From positions 273,609 through 337,608 of the forward strand of contig JACRJO010000022.1 of assembly GCA_016219985.1 (NCBI GenBank): a DNA stretch of 64,000 nucleotides, read 5' to 3'. Below the pieces are notes generated by a model, which saw nothing but the letters and a program-made list of their open reading frames with translations, had not been told where the DNA came from and ran no database searches. Shown piece after piece: positions 1-9,821 of the stretch (position 1 is its first letter; the number at the start of each line of letters is the position of its first letter). Origin of the DNA: Sphingobacteriales bacterium. GTDB lineage: Bacteria; Bacteroidota; Bacteroidia; Chitinophagales; Chitinophagaceae. The translations under genes and the position numbers were made by a program.

Positions 1-3000
1 ATGCATCCCGTCAAAAGTCACATCCATGATCGGATTCAGGCTATCCGGCTTCACGTAAAGATTGCGGAAGGCGAAATTGTTGAAATGATGCTGCTCCAGC
101 TGGTCATTATCCGGGTTAGCCTCGATGAAGACCGTGTTCGGACCGGGTATACCACCCGTACCCACCACGGCCCCGATCTGCAGGGTATCATTTACCGGCA
201 GGGGTCTTCTCCTTGGCATCGGGACGATATGCGGCACATTGTTCTTGTCGGTAATAACCATCTTTATCTTCAGGCTGTCGAATGCCATTTCACTTACATT
301 CTTAAACCCGATCTTGAAATAATATGGTTCGCCGACCTCTACCGTGTCCTTTACAGACAGGTACAGGTTGGGGGCTACCGCCCCTTCGGGTACCGGCACA
401 TACGTGATTCGCCAGTAACGGAGCTGGTAAGGTGTAAAGCCCACGTTATCGAGGGAACGCATTTTCAGTTTCAGGTATGGGTATGATTCCGCATCAACGG
501 AGGAAACATCAAAATCCTGCTGGGCGGTCGTCAGCCCGCTGAAAAGGGTTTGCTCATTTCCTTCCGGTGTAATACCCACGATATCCACGGTCGCAGTATC
601 GCCCACGGCATCGCTGTTCCCTCTCCACTTCAGTTGCTTCCAGGCTTTGGCAGGGCCGAAAACTGGTGATGTTACAAAGCCAACCGTATCACGGGTCGGG
701 CAATCGGCCGACAAGGTAGGGTTATCATACATACCTTCTCCCATCAACCATTTCGGGGTAAAGGAAGGATCATTTTTCTTATAGATCAGCGCCCAGGGCC
801 TTGCCCGGTAAAAAGAGTCAATCGAGGAGAGCCCCGCATTTTTTAGATAATGATAAAGTGATTGTCCCGGGCCATGAATCGCTTCATCCGCGGCCCAGTC
901 TGCTGCCCAGGCATTAGGGAATCCAAAGACCGGGTTCAGGGTAAAGTTCCGCACTGCCACATAATATCCGTCCGGGACCACATCCCGCATAAAATCCATC
1001 ATCTTCCGCCGGCTGGAGGTATCGGTGTACCGGTATTCGAAATTAAACCACTTGGTGCTCCCGAAACAGTTATTATCTGTACTGTTATACAATCCCTGCC
1101 CCAGGGAAGACGGATAAGTATTCGGCACCACAGTATGGTTCTGCCAGGGGCGGAAAGAAATGGGGTCAAACACATTAAATACAATGGAAGAGAACCAGCA
1201 CATCAGGCGGATAGAAGAAAGCCCGTCAATTGATATAGCCAGTGAAGCTTCCTGCGTGGCCCCGCTGGTAACCCAGGTGCCCTGGCGCACAAACAGGTTA
1301 TGGGTGACCGGTCCGAATTTCAACCGGCGTGTTGCGGAATCCATCACGATCCGTTCATACTTGGATTTGGTGAACTGGTAAAAATCGGACTGGTTATAGC
1401 CCAGGTCACTGCTGTTGGGGCCGTTGTTATCCAGGTAAATGAAGGAGGCTTTATTCCAGGCAGGCTGGCCGCTGGCAGGTACCGGCGCCACTCTCCAATA
1501 ATAAACAGCGCTGTCGAGCAGGCTAACCCCGGGCGTGAATTCCAGCACACCACCAGAAGAGCTGATGGTCCGGGTTATTTTTGCCGGTGAATTAAAAAAT
1601 TCGGTGGTATCCATTTCCATAGTGTACTGCTTCAGGCTTCCGAAGGGGTTTGCCGTGGAAGCCACCAGTTTTATCGCCGGATTATTGATAATGGCATAGT
1701 TATACGGATAGACCGGCCTGGCCTCGTCTTCGTAAATAAACACATCCCTGGTGATGCAATTATTGGTTTCATACAATTCATCCACATCATTGTCCGCATC
1801 GAGGCAAATGGAAATCCGGTTTAATCCCTTATCCCGGGTGGCTACTATATCTATAGAATAAGACAGTGAATCGATATACCTGATACCGGGAATGGTATCC
1901 CTCCGGATCACTTCCGTGGTAAGGTTGGGATAGGTCCGTTTCACTTCCACCACGATATTCTTATTGATCGCTTTCCCGAGGTTTACAAATTTGGCATCCA
2001 CATTAAAATGCGTTTCCGCCACAGAAATGAACGAGGGGTTCACTTTAACCAGCGGTTCTTCGATCGCATAATCCGGTTTGCCGGTGGAAGCATCCAGGCG
2101 GATAGCCGGATCGCCATGCAAGGTTGTCTGTTCAGTATGGAAACGGGCATAATAATCATTCTGGGTGGTCAGGTTATACACCTGGGTGATGGATTCCCTC
2201 ATGATCTCACCCAGCGTTCCGCCGTACTTTGATACGGACGCCGCTGCCATGGTCTTCGTATTCATGATATCGAGGTAATGCACGATCCCAAAGTGGGTAC
2301 TGGCAATAAAAGCGATGGACCCCCGCTGGTTGGCCAATACAAATTTTTCAGAAAGCGTTTCTTTTGTAATGAACCGGAGGGGATTGTAATTAAAGAAATT
2401 TCCCGCATTACATCCCATTACAATGGTTACCGGGTATTTCCCGTTATTGTTATACTGATCCGGGTTGTCCAGGTTAAATTCGAGGGTGGTGGCGGAAGAG
2501 TGACCAAAATAGGTGAGCAGCCCTATCCCCTGTTCGAATAACTGGTAAAGCCGTTCACTGCTGGCCTGTTCAACCGGTGCGGAAGAAACTTTGCTGAAGG
2601 TATTGACATTTGCCCCGTAAAAAGTGTCTCTCACGATGGCTTTATACCGGTCCATATCGGCTGTCAGGATGGCTCCCAGGGAACCGTCAGCCGCCCCGAT
2701 CACATGTACTACATTTTTCATCCAGGCTTTATCCGCAATCAGCGGGGAAGAAAAAGACTGCTGTTGTTCATATTGTATCACTTTATTCAGGTAGACGGCC
2801 ACTTCGTCCCCGTTAATGGCAGAGATACGGCCGATGGAAACTTTGGGAATCCCATCGCCTCCCGGGTCACAGGCCAGCAGGTTATCCGAAGCAGGGTATC
2901 CAAAAGTAGGGATAAAAGAAAGTTTCTCAACATCTGCCGCGCTTTCTGCACTCCGGTACTGGACATAATTCAATCCCTTGCCAACGAGCAGAATATTCCT

Positions 3001-4419
3001 GACCGGGGAATTGTATTTGGCCCTTGCCCACAAAATAAAATCCCGGAGTGCACCGGGGCTTTTTTTGACCCCCAGCCCGAACTGGTCAATTATTTCATCC
3101 ACGAGGTAAACCTTTGCATTGTGGCCTCCCCCTGCTGCGGAACTCCGGTAATTTTTATAATCTTCCACCGGGTTAGAACCGGATGCGGAAGTAAATAAGT
3201 ACGGGTGCGATATAATCAGGTAATCCCCCTGGTTGGCCGGGGCCAGGTAGTTAATAAAATTCCGGGGCTGCAGGGAGGTCACTGCGTAAACAGGAGCCGA
3301 TGCCGCCTGACTGACCAGTAAGAGTTTCCGGTCGGTTGCAGAAGGTTCCAGGGCTATTTTAACGTAGGAAGGGGTGGAAATATCACCCAGGTATCTTTTC
3401 CCGTTTGTGAGATCATATAATACGGGCGAAACACCCCCATGACCAAAATTGCTGATCTCTAAATAATTCCCGGCCGGGTTGGCGGGCAATTCAAACATGA
3501 AGTTAATACTCCCATTCAGGTTGAACTGCCGGGGATACACCAGTTCGGTACGGGCAACCACCATCCTGTCGTTCGCGACAGTTGCCAGGTTTTTTACCGC
3601 CACCGTTGCAGCACCTCCCCCGATAAGGGACGGGGTCACGGGAATTACCAGTTTTTTGTAGTCGAAGAAATCCATTGTTTCCGTAGATACAACGGTCCCG
3701 TTCACTTTTACTTCAACCTGCCGCGGGTTCAGGGCATTTCCCGATGCATTGATCTTTAATACCGGGGCCGGTGCACCGGACCCGGTATAGGGAAACAGGT
3801 TTGTCATGTTCTCCAAAAGAGTGCCGCCGGTACCAATATCGGCGGAAGTCCATCCTTCACCCTGGTCATAAGAAGAGGAATACACGTATTCTCCCACCAC
3901 GGCTGCATAGCCGGGGTTCATTTTATTCCTGTAATAACGGCCTTCCGTATAAATAAAATAGGGCTCTGCCGGTAAAGCAGAAGGTAATGTATTGGCTGCA
4001 GGAACGAGGCGCAGGTTATTTCCCCCGGGGTTGATCGTAAGAAAATACGCAGCCGTATCTGTTTCCAGGCTCCATTTATCATTCAACTGGAAATCCGGGT
4101 TACGGTACAATTCATTATCCGACCTTCCGTCATTCATTTCGCCCCAGAACTCCAGGTAATCACCCGCCCCCATTGTACCTGCCTGCACAGTGGTGTACAG
4201 CGGGACCTGCTTTCCCTTCCTCCATAACTGGAAATCCTGGACAGGGGTACTGCCGATGCCGAGGGAAGCCAGTACGGGCTGACTGATCCGGTACACCCCG
4301 TTGACGGCTACTTTAAATTTATAATAGGTCCTGGAATAGTCGATCCACTCGTTATTGTAGGTCTGCGATTCCGCAGCAAGACCGGTAAAAACAAATAACA
4401 GAAGTAAAAATCTTTTCAT
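1..4419 (-). CDS. PorU-like C25 (gingipain-type) cysteine peptidase, partial
   Basis: The reading frame begins at the ATG at 4419 and runs off the left window edge after 1473 codons without a stop, so the C-terminus is missing. Residues 1-19 form a signal peptide. The C25 catalytic pair is visible as GHSS (His640) and MGCNAG (Cys670), 30 residues apart as in gingipains and the T9SS sortase PorU. The region after the peptidase domain is rich in Ig-like beta-sandwich sequence; around residues 790-900 it resembles CARDB repeats. PorU cleaves C-terminal sorting domains from T9SS cargo at the outer membrane and attaches the cargo to LPS. This protein is longer than classical PorU (about 1100-1300 residues) and lies downstream of a PorV/PorQ-like gene, so it may be the long 'PorU2' paralogue rather than PorU itself. 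The C25 family call is firm; the sortase role is inferred. Confidence 0.82.
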   Translation of the reverse strand, partial: MKRFLLLLFVFTGLAAESQTYNNEWIDYSRTYYKFKVAVNGVYRISQPVLASLGIGSTPVQDFQLWRKGKQVPLYTTVQAGTMGAGDYLEFWGEMNDGRSDNELYRNPDFQLNDKWSLETDTAAYFLTINPGGNNLRLVPAANTLPSALPAEPYFIYTEGRYYRNKMNPGYAAVVGEYVYSSSYDQGEGWTSADIGTGGTLLENMTNLFPYTGSGAPAPVLKINASGNALNPRQVEVKVNGTVVSTETMDFFDYKKLVIPVTPSLIGGGAATVAVKNLATVANDRMVVARTELVYPRQFNLNGSINFMFELPANPAGNYLEISNFGHGGVSPVLYDLTNGKRYLGDISTPSYVKIALEPSATDRKLLLVSQAASAPVYAVTSLQPRNFINYLAPANQGDYLIISHPYLFTSASGSNPVEDYKNYRSSAAGGGHNAKVYLVDEIIDQFGLGVKKSPGALRDFILWARAKYNSPVRNILLVGKGLNYVQYRSAESAADVEKLSFIPTFGYPASDNLLACDPGGDGIPKVSIGRISAINGDEVAVYLNKVIQYEQQQSFSSPLIADKAWMKNVVHVIGAADGSLGAILTADMDRYKAIVRDTFYGANVNTFSKVSSAPVEQASSERLYQLFEQGIGLLTYFGHSSATTLEFNLDNPDQYNNNGKYPVTIVMGCNAGNFFNYNPLRFITKETLSEKFVLANQRGSIAFIASTHFGIVHYLDIMNTKTMAAASVSKYGGTLGEIMRESITQVYNLTTQNDYYARFHTEQTTLHGDPAIRLDASTGKPDYAIEEPLVKVNPSFISVAETHFNVDAKFVNLGKAINKNIVVEVKRTYPNLTTEVIRRDTIPGIRYIDSLSYSIDIVATRDKGLNRISICLDADNDVDELYETNNCITRDVFIYEDEARPVYPYNYAIINNPAIKLVASTANPFGSLKQYTMEMDTTEFFNSPAKITRTISSSGGVLEFTPGVSLLDSAVYYWRVAPVPASGQPAWNKASFIYLDNNGPNSSDLGYNQSDFYQFTKSKYERIVMDSATRRLKFGPVTHNLFVRQGTWVTSGATQEASLAISIDGLSSIRLMCWFSSIVFNVFDPISFRPWQNHTVVPNTYPSSLGQGLYNSTDNNCFGSTKWFNFEYRYTDTSSRRKMMDFMRDVVPDGYYVAVRNFTLNPVFGFPNAWAADWAADEAIHGPGQSLYHYLKNAGLSSIDSFYRARPWALIYKKNDPSFTPKWLMGEGMYDNPTLSADCPTRDTVGFVTSPVFGPAKAWKQLKWRGNSDAVGDTATVDIVGITPEGNEQTLFSGLTTAQQDFDVSSVDAESYPYLKLKMRSLDNVGFTPYQLRYWRITYVPVPEGAVAPNLYLSVKDTVEVGEPYYFKIGFKNVSEMAFDSLKIKMVITDKNNVPHIVPMPRRRPLPVNDTLQIGAVVGTGGIPGPNTVFIEANPDNDQLEQHHFNNFAFRNLYVKPDSLNPIMDVTFDGMH

Positions 4420-4449
4420 GGAAGTAAAGTTTATCGGGTACTACAGATT

Positions 4450-5562
4450 TTATTGTTCTTTTCTATTTCCCACCAGGTTTAACCGCAGGGAAAAAACATG
4501 GGTAAACAACGGATTGGTCTGGTTGGCCAGATTGGTAAATGCATAATCCACTGCTACATTCTGGATCCGGAAACCGGCCCCCGCACTGGGCTGATAGATC
4601 CAAACCCGCTTCTGGTTCACGGTATCGCCGTCATAAAGGGCTTTTTGGAAATTATTGATCCCCCCGCGCAGGAAGAAAACATTATTGATATTAAGCTCGA
4701 GTCCCAGTTTGGGATCTGCACTCACAGGATCCGCACTGATCAGGGTGTTCCGCTGGCCGTCGAAAGTCAGGTCGATATTGGCCTCTGCCAGTAAACTTGA
4801 TTTCTGTCCCAGCTTAAATTCCCGGGCAATCCCCAGCACCAGCCGGGGAGCTGTCAGTTCCGTGGATTTTACGGGGATCTCGTTATGGGTCAGGTATAAA
4901 ACTTCTTTTTCCTTTTCGGTGAAGCTGAAGGACCATGCATTGAAAGTGCTGGTGATATCCCGGCCGGCAATGCCGAAACGCCAGCGCCCGCTGTGGATCT
5001 GCAGCCCGGCATCGAGGCCAAAACCCCAGGCTTTCGCAAATTTGCCCACGCTGCGGTGAATCACTTTCGCATTCACGCCGAAGTTCACTTTCTTATTTTC
5101 TCTTTCTTTGAGTTTCTGTGCATACGAAAAGATAAATGCATAATCGGCCGAAGAAAAAGACTGGATATTGTTGTAATTAATTGACCCGTCAGGTTCCACC
5201 AGGAACAGGGTGTTCATGATATCATCCACGGCAAAGCGCAAACCGGTAACCCCAATCGTGCGTTTATTCCCCGCCGTTGGAAAAGCTATGCTGGCATAAT
5301 CATATTTACCGATGCCGGCAAAGTATTCTGCATGCATCAGGTTCACCTGGGGATGGTCCCTGACGGCCACCAGCCCGGCCGGGTTCCAGTACCCGGCTGT
5401 TCCGTCATTCACCGTGGCCACCTGGGCGCTTCCCATGGCCAGGCCACGTGCGCCGGCCCCGATATTCAGAAATTCATTAGAGTATTTCCGGAATTGAGAG
5501 TGAGTTACCTGAAACAGTATGGTGGTGGCAAACAGGGTCAGGTATAAGCGGTTCGTTTTCAT
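4450..5562 (-). CDS. PorV/PorQ family outer-membrane protein
   Basis: This 370-residue protein has a signal peptide (about residues 1-22) followed by the family signature NIGAGARGLAMGSAQVA and GYWNPAGL, typical of PorV/PorQ proteins, which are FadL-like 14-strand beta-barrels. PorV shuttles T9SS cargo from the translocon to the PorU sortase, and PorQ partners with PorZ. The gene lies 30 bp upstream of the C25 peptidase on the same strand, so the two are probably co-transcribed. That fits a barrel plus sortase pair, although classical porU-porV has the reverse order. Which paralogue this is (PorV, PorQ or an extra copy) cannot be settled from this window. Confidence 0.85.
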   Translation of the reverse strand: MKTNRLYLTLFATTILFQVTHSQFRKYSNEFLNIGAGARGLAMGSAQVATVNDGTAGYWNPAGLVAVRDHPQVNLMHAEYFAGIGKYDYASIAFPTAGNKRTIGVTGLRFAVDDIMNTLFLVEPDGSINYNNIQSFSSADYAFIFSYAQKLKERENKKVNFGVNAKVIHRSVGKFAKAWGFGLDAGLQIHSGRWRFGIAGRDITSTFNAWSFSFTEKEKEVLYLTHNEIPVKSTELTAPRLVLGIAREFKLGQKSSLLAEANIDLTFDGQRNTLISADPVSADPKLGLELNINNVFFLRGGINNFQKALYDGDTVNQKRVWIYQPSAGAGFRIQNVAVDYAFTNLANQTNPLFTHVFSLRLNLVGNRKEQ

Positions 5563-5739
5563 TCATTGAATTTTCAAATAAGCAATGGATTAAGACAAGT
5601 TTTCAGTATGTACGGTTGGCTTGTAAAATTAATCTTTGGCCCGTTAAAATCATAGCTTTGTGGTGGCAAAAGACTAATCATTGAAAACGAATATTTTACA
5701 TGAATATTGCCTTTAGGGGGCAGGAATTCCAATCTGCCT

Positions 5740-5747
5740 TACTTTTG
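5740..5747 (+). promoter_or_regulatory. Putative -7 box for tyrS
   Basis: TACTTTTG matches the Bacteroidota -7 consensus TAnnTTTG and is followed by a C. It sits 54 bp before the tyrS ATG. No clear TTTG lies at the expected -33 position. A second perfect match, TAGCTTTG at 5653-5660, lies further upstream in the same 239-bp gap. Confidence 0.5.
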
Positions 5748-5801
5748 CAGGATTAAATGGATATCTGGTATACCAAAAACTGTAAATCAATTACTTAGAA
5801 A

Positions 5802-7079
5802 ATGAACCTGATCGAAGAATTAAGATGGAGAGGCATGATCCAGGACATAATGCCGGGAACCGAAGAACAGTTAAACAGGGAAATGACCACCGGTTATATC
5901 GGTTTTGACCCGACTGCAGACAGCCTGCATATCGGTAGTCTTGTCCCGATCCTCCTGCTGGTCCATTTCCAGAAAGCCGGCCATAAACCGATTGCCCTGG
6001 TGGGTGGCGCCACCGGTATGGTGGGCGATCCCAGCGGGAAAAGTGAGGAAAGAAATTTACTGAGTGAAGAAACGCTGCAAAAGAATGTGGCCGGGGTAAA
6101 AGCACAACTGGAAAAATTTCTCGATTTCAATCCTGCCCTGCCGAATGCGGCGGAGATGGCCAATAATTACGACTGGTTCAAATCCATTTCTTTTATTGAT
6201 TTCTTACGCGATGCAGGAAAACATATTACCGTAAACTACATGATGGCCAAAGACAGCGTGAAAAAAAGAATTGAAGGGGAAACCGGGATCAGTTATACCG
6301 AGTTCGCCTACCAGCTGATGCAGGGCTATGATTTTTACTGGCTTTACCAGCATAAGCATTGCAAACTGCAGATGGGCGGCAGCGACCAGTGGGGCAATAT
6401 GACCACGGGTACCGAACTGATCCGTCGTAAAAGCGGAGGCGAAGCCTTCGTCTTTACCAACCCCCTGATCACAAAAGCGGATGGCGGCAAGTTCGGAAAA
6501 ACCGAAAGCGGGAATGTTTGGCTGGACCCAGCCCGGACCTCGCCGTACCAGTTTTACCAGTTCTGGCTGAATGCCAGTGATACCGATGCGGAGAAGTGGA
6601 TCCGGATCTTCACCTTTCTGACAAGGGACGCTATTGACATGCTGATCCACGAACATAAAATGAATCCATCTGCCCGTGTACTGCAAAAAACACTGGCGCA
6701 GGAGATCACCAGCTTTGTACATGGCAAGGAAGAATTTGAAAAAGCGGTGGAAACCACAAAGAAAGTTTTTGACAACCAGCATGCACCTGCTGAAACCCTG
6801 AGTAAGGAAGACCTGGAAAGCCTGGATGGTTTGGTAAAAATGGACTACGAAAAAGATAAAATTACAGCAGGTATTGACATCGTTTCCTTCCTGGCTGAAA
6901 CAGGTATCCTGTCCAGCAAAGGCGAAGCCCGTAAACTGGTACAGGGTGGCGGAATCAGCGTGAACCGGAAGAAAGTGGAAGGAATTGAATTCAATGTGGA
7001 ATCATCCCTGCTCCTGCACGATAAATATATCCTGGTGCAGAAAGGGAAAAAGAATTATTATCTCGTCCAGGTTATATAA
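5802..7079 (+). CDS. tyrS: Tyrosine--tRNA ligase
   Basis: This 425-residue class I synthetase charges tRNA-Tyr with tyrosine in the cytoplasm. Visible signatures are the HIGH-type motif HIGS (residues 43-46), the KMSKS-type motif KFGKT (230-234) inside GGKFGKT, and a C-terminal S4 RNA-binding domain (about 360-425) containing [14 protein letters not shown]. Length and domain order match bacterial TyrRS. The ATG at 5802 starts the usual N-terminal helix of the family. The stop codon is 7 bp before the likely TTG start of the next gene. Confidence 0.97.
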   Translation: MNLIEELRWRGMIQDIMPGTEEQLNREMTTGYIGFDPTADSLHIGSLVPILLLVHFQKAGHKPIALVGGATGMVGDPSGKSEERNLLSEETLQKNVAGVKAQLEKFLDFNPALPNAAEMANNYDWFKSISFIDFLRDAGKHITVNYMMAKDSVKKRIEGETGISYTEFAYQLMQGYDFYWLYQHKHCKLQMGGSDQWGNMTTGTELIRRKSGGEAFVFTNPLITKADGGKFGKTESGNVWLDPARTSPYQFYQFWLNASDTDAEKWIRIFTFLTRDAIDMLIHEHKMNPSARVLQKTLAQEITSFVHGKEEFEKAVETTKKVFDNQHAPAETLSKEDLESLDGLVKMDYEKDKITAGIDIVSFLAETGILSSKGEARKLVQGGGISVNRKKVEGIEFNVESSLLLHDKYILVQKGKKNYYLVQVI

Positions 7080-7086
7080 TTATTTC

Positions 7087-7728
7087 TTGAAGAAAGCCTA
7101 TTTCATAAGTGGACTGGGTGCAGATAAACGAATCTTCTCTTTTCTGGATCTTTCTTTTTGTGAGCCTGTTTTCCTCGGTTGGATAACCCCGGAAAAAAAG
7201 GAAACCCTGCCCCACTATGCACTTCGCCTGAAAGACCAGGTACGGGACGAATCCCCGGTCATCGCCGGAATTTCCTTTGGGGGGATGCTGGCTACCGAAA
7301 TGGCCAAGGCTGATCCGTCAGCAAGAGTCATAATCCTGTCCAGCATTAAAACAAAAACGGAATTTCCCGGGTATTTCAGAATGGGCAAATACCTGCCGTT
7401 GTACAAGTGGAGTCCCGCCTCTTTATCTAAAAAACTCACCTTGCAGGCCAGCGCAATTTTAGGAGGAACCACTCCGGAGGAGAAGAAACTCCTGCACCAG
7501 ATTATACGGGAATCGGATATGGATTTTGTCCGCTGGGCCATCGGGGCCATCCTTCGGTGGGAAAACAGTATCGTCCCTTCCAACCTGGTGCATATCCATG
7601 GTACAGCGGACAAACTGCTGCCATTCCGGTATGTGAAAGCGGACTACTGCATAGACGGAGGCACCCATGTAATGACGCTGGACAAACACCAGGAACTCAG
7701 CCTCCTGTTACAGAAATTAATTCAGTGA
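7087..7728 (+). CDS. Small alpha/beta-hydrolase fold protein
   Basis: The protein has 213 residues if it starts at the TTG at 7087, seven bases after the tyrS stop. That start gives a typical first beta-strand (KKAYFISGLGADKR) with no leftover upstream peptide; the only earlier starts lie inside tyrS. The nucleophile elbow is GISFGG (Ser63), and the likely acid and base are Asp175 (HGTADKLLP) and His194 (GGTHVMTL). The order and spacing fit an alpha/beta hydrolase with a small lid. The substrate cannot be deduced. It is probably co-transcribed with tyrS. Its last 12 bp overlap the convergent SGNH hydrolase gene. Confidence 0.8.
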   Translation: MKKAYFISGLGADKRIFSFLDLSFCEPVFLGWITPEKKETLPHYALRLKDQVRDESPVIAGISFGGMLATEMAKADPSARVIILSSIKTKTEFPGYFRMGKYLPLYKWSPASLSKKLTLQASAILGGTTPEEKKLLHQIIRESDMDFVRWAIGAILRWENSIVPSNLVHIHGTADKLLPFRYVKADYCIDGGTHVMTLDKHQELSLLLQKLIQ

Positions 7729-8388
7729 TTTGATGGCAGTCCACATGGCATCGGCCAGGAACTGGTTGCCCTTTGCATTCATGTGCACCCGGTCGTAGGT
7801 AAGTATCTCCTTTTCTTTATTCTCCGGGTTGTTTTCCTTTTCGTAATCCTGGAATTTTTTACGCAGGTCCACCAGGGGCAGGCTATTTTTCTTCGCGATA
7901 TCCCGGATGATATTGCTGTACCGGTTCAGGTCACCGTCCAGCGGGTTGCTCATATCCGTCTTCTCCCCCACGACTGCGGGGGTACAGAGAATGGCTTTAA
8001 TGTTCCGGTCCTTCAGCTTTTTCAGGATCGCGGAATAAAACTTTTCAAACTTATCGGGGTCCGTACCGGTACCGAGGAGGGACTTGTGCCATACATCGTT
8101 AACGCCCACATAGATTACCACCACATCGGGGTTTTTAGCCAGCACATCTTCTTCCAGCCGCAGGTAGAGATCATAGATCTTGTTACCACTGATACCGGAA
8201 CCGATAAAGTCAAACTGTGCTTCTTTGCCTTCGACCCTGCACAAGCTGTCCACCCGGGTCACATAACCACCGGGCTTTACGCCCAGTTCAGTAATGGAAT
8301 CACCAAAAAAAATTACCCGGGTCTTCTTTTGCGGGATAAAGGCGAGGCTGAGAACCATAAAGACGAACAAGGCGGCAATCCGTTTCAT
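7717..8388 (-). CDS. SGNH/GDSL family hydrolase, exported
   Basis: This 223-residue protein has an N-terminal hydrophobic signal (about residues 3-18). All four SGNH blocks are present: GDS with Ser31, Gly in block II (around GSGISGNK), GVND at 95-98, and DRVH with Asp199 and His202. These enzymes hydrolyse esters such as acetylated polysaccharides or lipids; the signal peptide places this one in the envelope. There is no carbohydrate-binding or sorting domain to narrow the substrate. The 3' end overlaps the convergent alpha/beta hydrolase gene by 12 bp. Confidence 0.88.
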   Translation of the reverse strand: MKRIAALFVFMVLSLAFIPQKKTRVIFFGDSITELGVKPGGYVTRVDSLCRVEGKEAQFDFIGSGISGNKIYDLYLRLEEDVLAKNPDVVVIYVGVNDVWHKSLLGTGTDPDKFEKFYSAILKKLKDRNIKAILCTPAVVGEKTDMSNPLDGDLNRYSNIIRDIAKKNSLPLVDLRKKFQDYEKENNPENKEKEILTYDRVHMNAKGNQFLADAMWTAIKSLN

Positions 8389-8821
8389 ATTATTTTTTTA
8401 CAGGAGAGAAATCAAGCGAAAACAGTTGCATTAAAGTTAGATAAAGTAATTATAAGTTCCAATTCACGGTTCATTAACAGTCCGCAATAAAAGTCAAACC
8501 TGCCCACCGAAGCTTTAGCGCAGGTGGGAGTAAAAAACTTAAAGCGGGAAGAATCTATTTTATTTCGAAGCCTCATTCCAACCGCCGGTTCCCCAAAGAA
8601 TACGAAATACTTTCAATTCCCGGATATTTCTCAGAAGCCCCCCATTCACTATTCACCACACAGACCGCAATAGATCATATAGGTTTTCACATACCCGACT
8701 AACGACTATCGACTAACGACTATCGGCTACCAACTCCTAATAGCCTACCCGAAGAATACGAAATGCCCCTCCCATTCCAGATGATCCTTAGAAGGCCCCC
8801 ATTCACCATTTCCCCATTCAC
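8389..8821. repeat. Gene-free spacer with duplicated unit and heptad repeats
   Basis: No gene is visible in this 433-bp spacer. It holds a palindromic element (CCCACC at 8503-8508, GGTGGG at 8523-8528) around GAAGCTTTAGCG. It also holds two diverged copies of a unit of about 65-70 bp (8596-8659 and 8751-8820), each starting near AAGAATACGAAAT and ending in ATTCACC-type words. Between them is a tandem heptanucleotide array (8697-8731). Confidence 0.75.
8697..8731. repeat. Tandem heptamer array, ACTANNN family
   Basis: Five consecutive 7-bp units read GACTAAC, GACTATC, GACTAAC, GACTATC, GGCTACC. The same heptad family recurs at 11159, 31491, 51029 and 51231. Confidence 0.85.
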
Positions 8822-9718
8822 CTACTCTACATCCACCTGCTTCCTGATCACCGATCCATCACTGGCTTCCGGAAGGTATTGCCGTTCATTGATGAGAAAG
8901 CCATTCCCTTTTTCGCAGAAATGAACTTTCAGGTTTTCGATACTGATCGGGTTGCCATCCGGTATATCCGCGATATTGCAATGCCGGATATCGTGCCCGT
9001 CCACGATCACCACCAGCCCGCTCCCAATGGCTTCCATCCGGTTGCCCGCTGTTACAAGCATGCCTGTATCTTCCCCGAGGCCGATCCCGATGCAACCGGG
9101 ATTAGCAGCCACGGCCTGGGCCAGGCGGCCAAAGCGTCCTCTTTTTTCAAAATGAGAATCAATGATCACATTGCTCATAAACCCGAGCCCGGTCGTGAGC
9201 TTCACTTCCCCCTTCAGGTGCGCCCGGGTCGCATTGCCTTCATAGATCATCGTACTGCTCATGGCCATGGCGCCGGCGGAAGTACCGGCGATGATAAAAT
9301 GTTGATCTTCCTGGTAGCGTTTCTTCAGCAATGTGAGAAAATCAGTGCCCCCGTCCGTTACACTCAGGCGCAACTGGTTGCCCCCGGAAAACATGACGGC
9401 ATCACAAACCCGGATCCTTTCCAGGTAATCCCCGATCAGGGTGTCCTGCCGGTTGCGGATATGCAGGAGGCCGATATTCGTGCAACCGATCTTTCCAAAA
9501 GCGTTCAGGTAATTCTCCCCTACTTCATATGGGATCGTGGAGGCCGTGGTAATGACTTCGATACGGGCATTCACCCCGCCGGCTTCTTCCACCAGGCGGC
9601 GGAGAATGCCGAGTTCAAAAAAATTCAGGTTGTGGCGGCGGAGCTCACCACTTTCCATTTCGGTGCCTTTATCCTCGGCGCCTCCAATGGCAATCAGTTT
9701 TCCTCTGGGACTGCTCAT
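8822..9718 (-). CDS. cphB: Cyanophycinase
   Basis: This 298-residue protein is a serine exopeptidase-like enzyme that cleaves cyanophycin (multi-L-arginyl-poly-L-aspartate) to beta-Asp-Arg dipeptides. The nucleophile elbow is GTSAGA (Ser147). His189 (DSHF) and Glu216 (GLGEDTG) are placed as the other catalytic residues of peptidase family S51. The N-terminal IGGAEDK and the SGGNQLR motif are typical of the family. The length suits a cytoplasmic cyanophycinase and no signal peptide is seen. cphA lies 3 kb away and divergent, which supports the substrate. It may be co-transcribed with the upstream APC permease, but it also has its own -7 box. Confidence 0.93.
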   Translation of the reverse strand: MSSPRGKLIAIGGAEDKGTEMESGELRRHNLNFFELGILRRLVEEAGGVNARIEVITTASTIPYEVGENYLNAFGKIGCTNIGLLHIRNRQDTLIGDYLERIRVCDAVMFSGGNQLRLSVTDGGTDFLTLLKKRYQEDQHFIIAGTSAGAMAMSSTMIYEGNATRAHLKGEVKLTTGLGFMSNVIIDSHFEKRGRFGRLAQAVAANPGCIGIGLGEDTGMLVTAGNRMEAIGSGLVVIVDGHDIRHCNIADIPDGNPISIENLKVHFCEKGNGFLINERQYLPEASDGSVIRKQVDVE

Positions 9719-9738
9719 TCATCGGGATTTGATTCAAA

Positions 9739-9746
9739 CAAATGTA
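9739..9746 (-). promoter_or_regulatory. Putative -7 box for cphB
   Basis: On the minus strand this reads TACATTTG, a perfect TAnnTTTG match, 20 bp upstream of the cphB ATG. No convincing -33 element is seen. Confidence 0.45.
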
Positions 9747-9821
9747 ACAGAAAAATAAAATAAGGAGGAACAGAAACGGGCGGTTTGTGGAAAAGGGGAA
9801 AACTAATGCCGGTACACCCGT

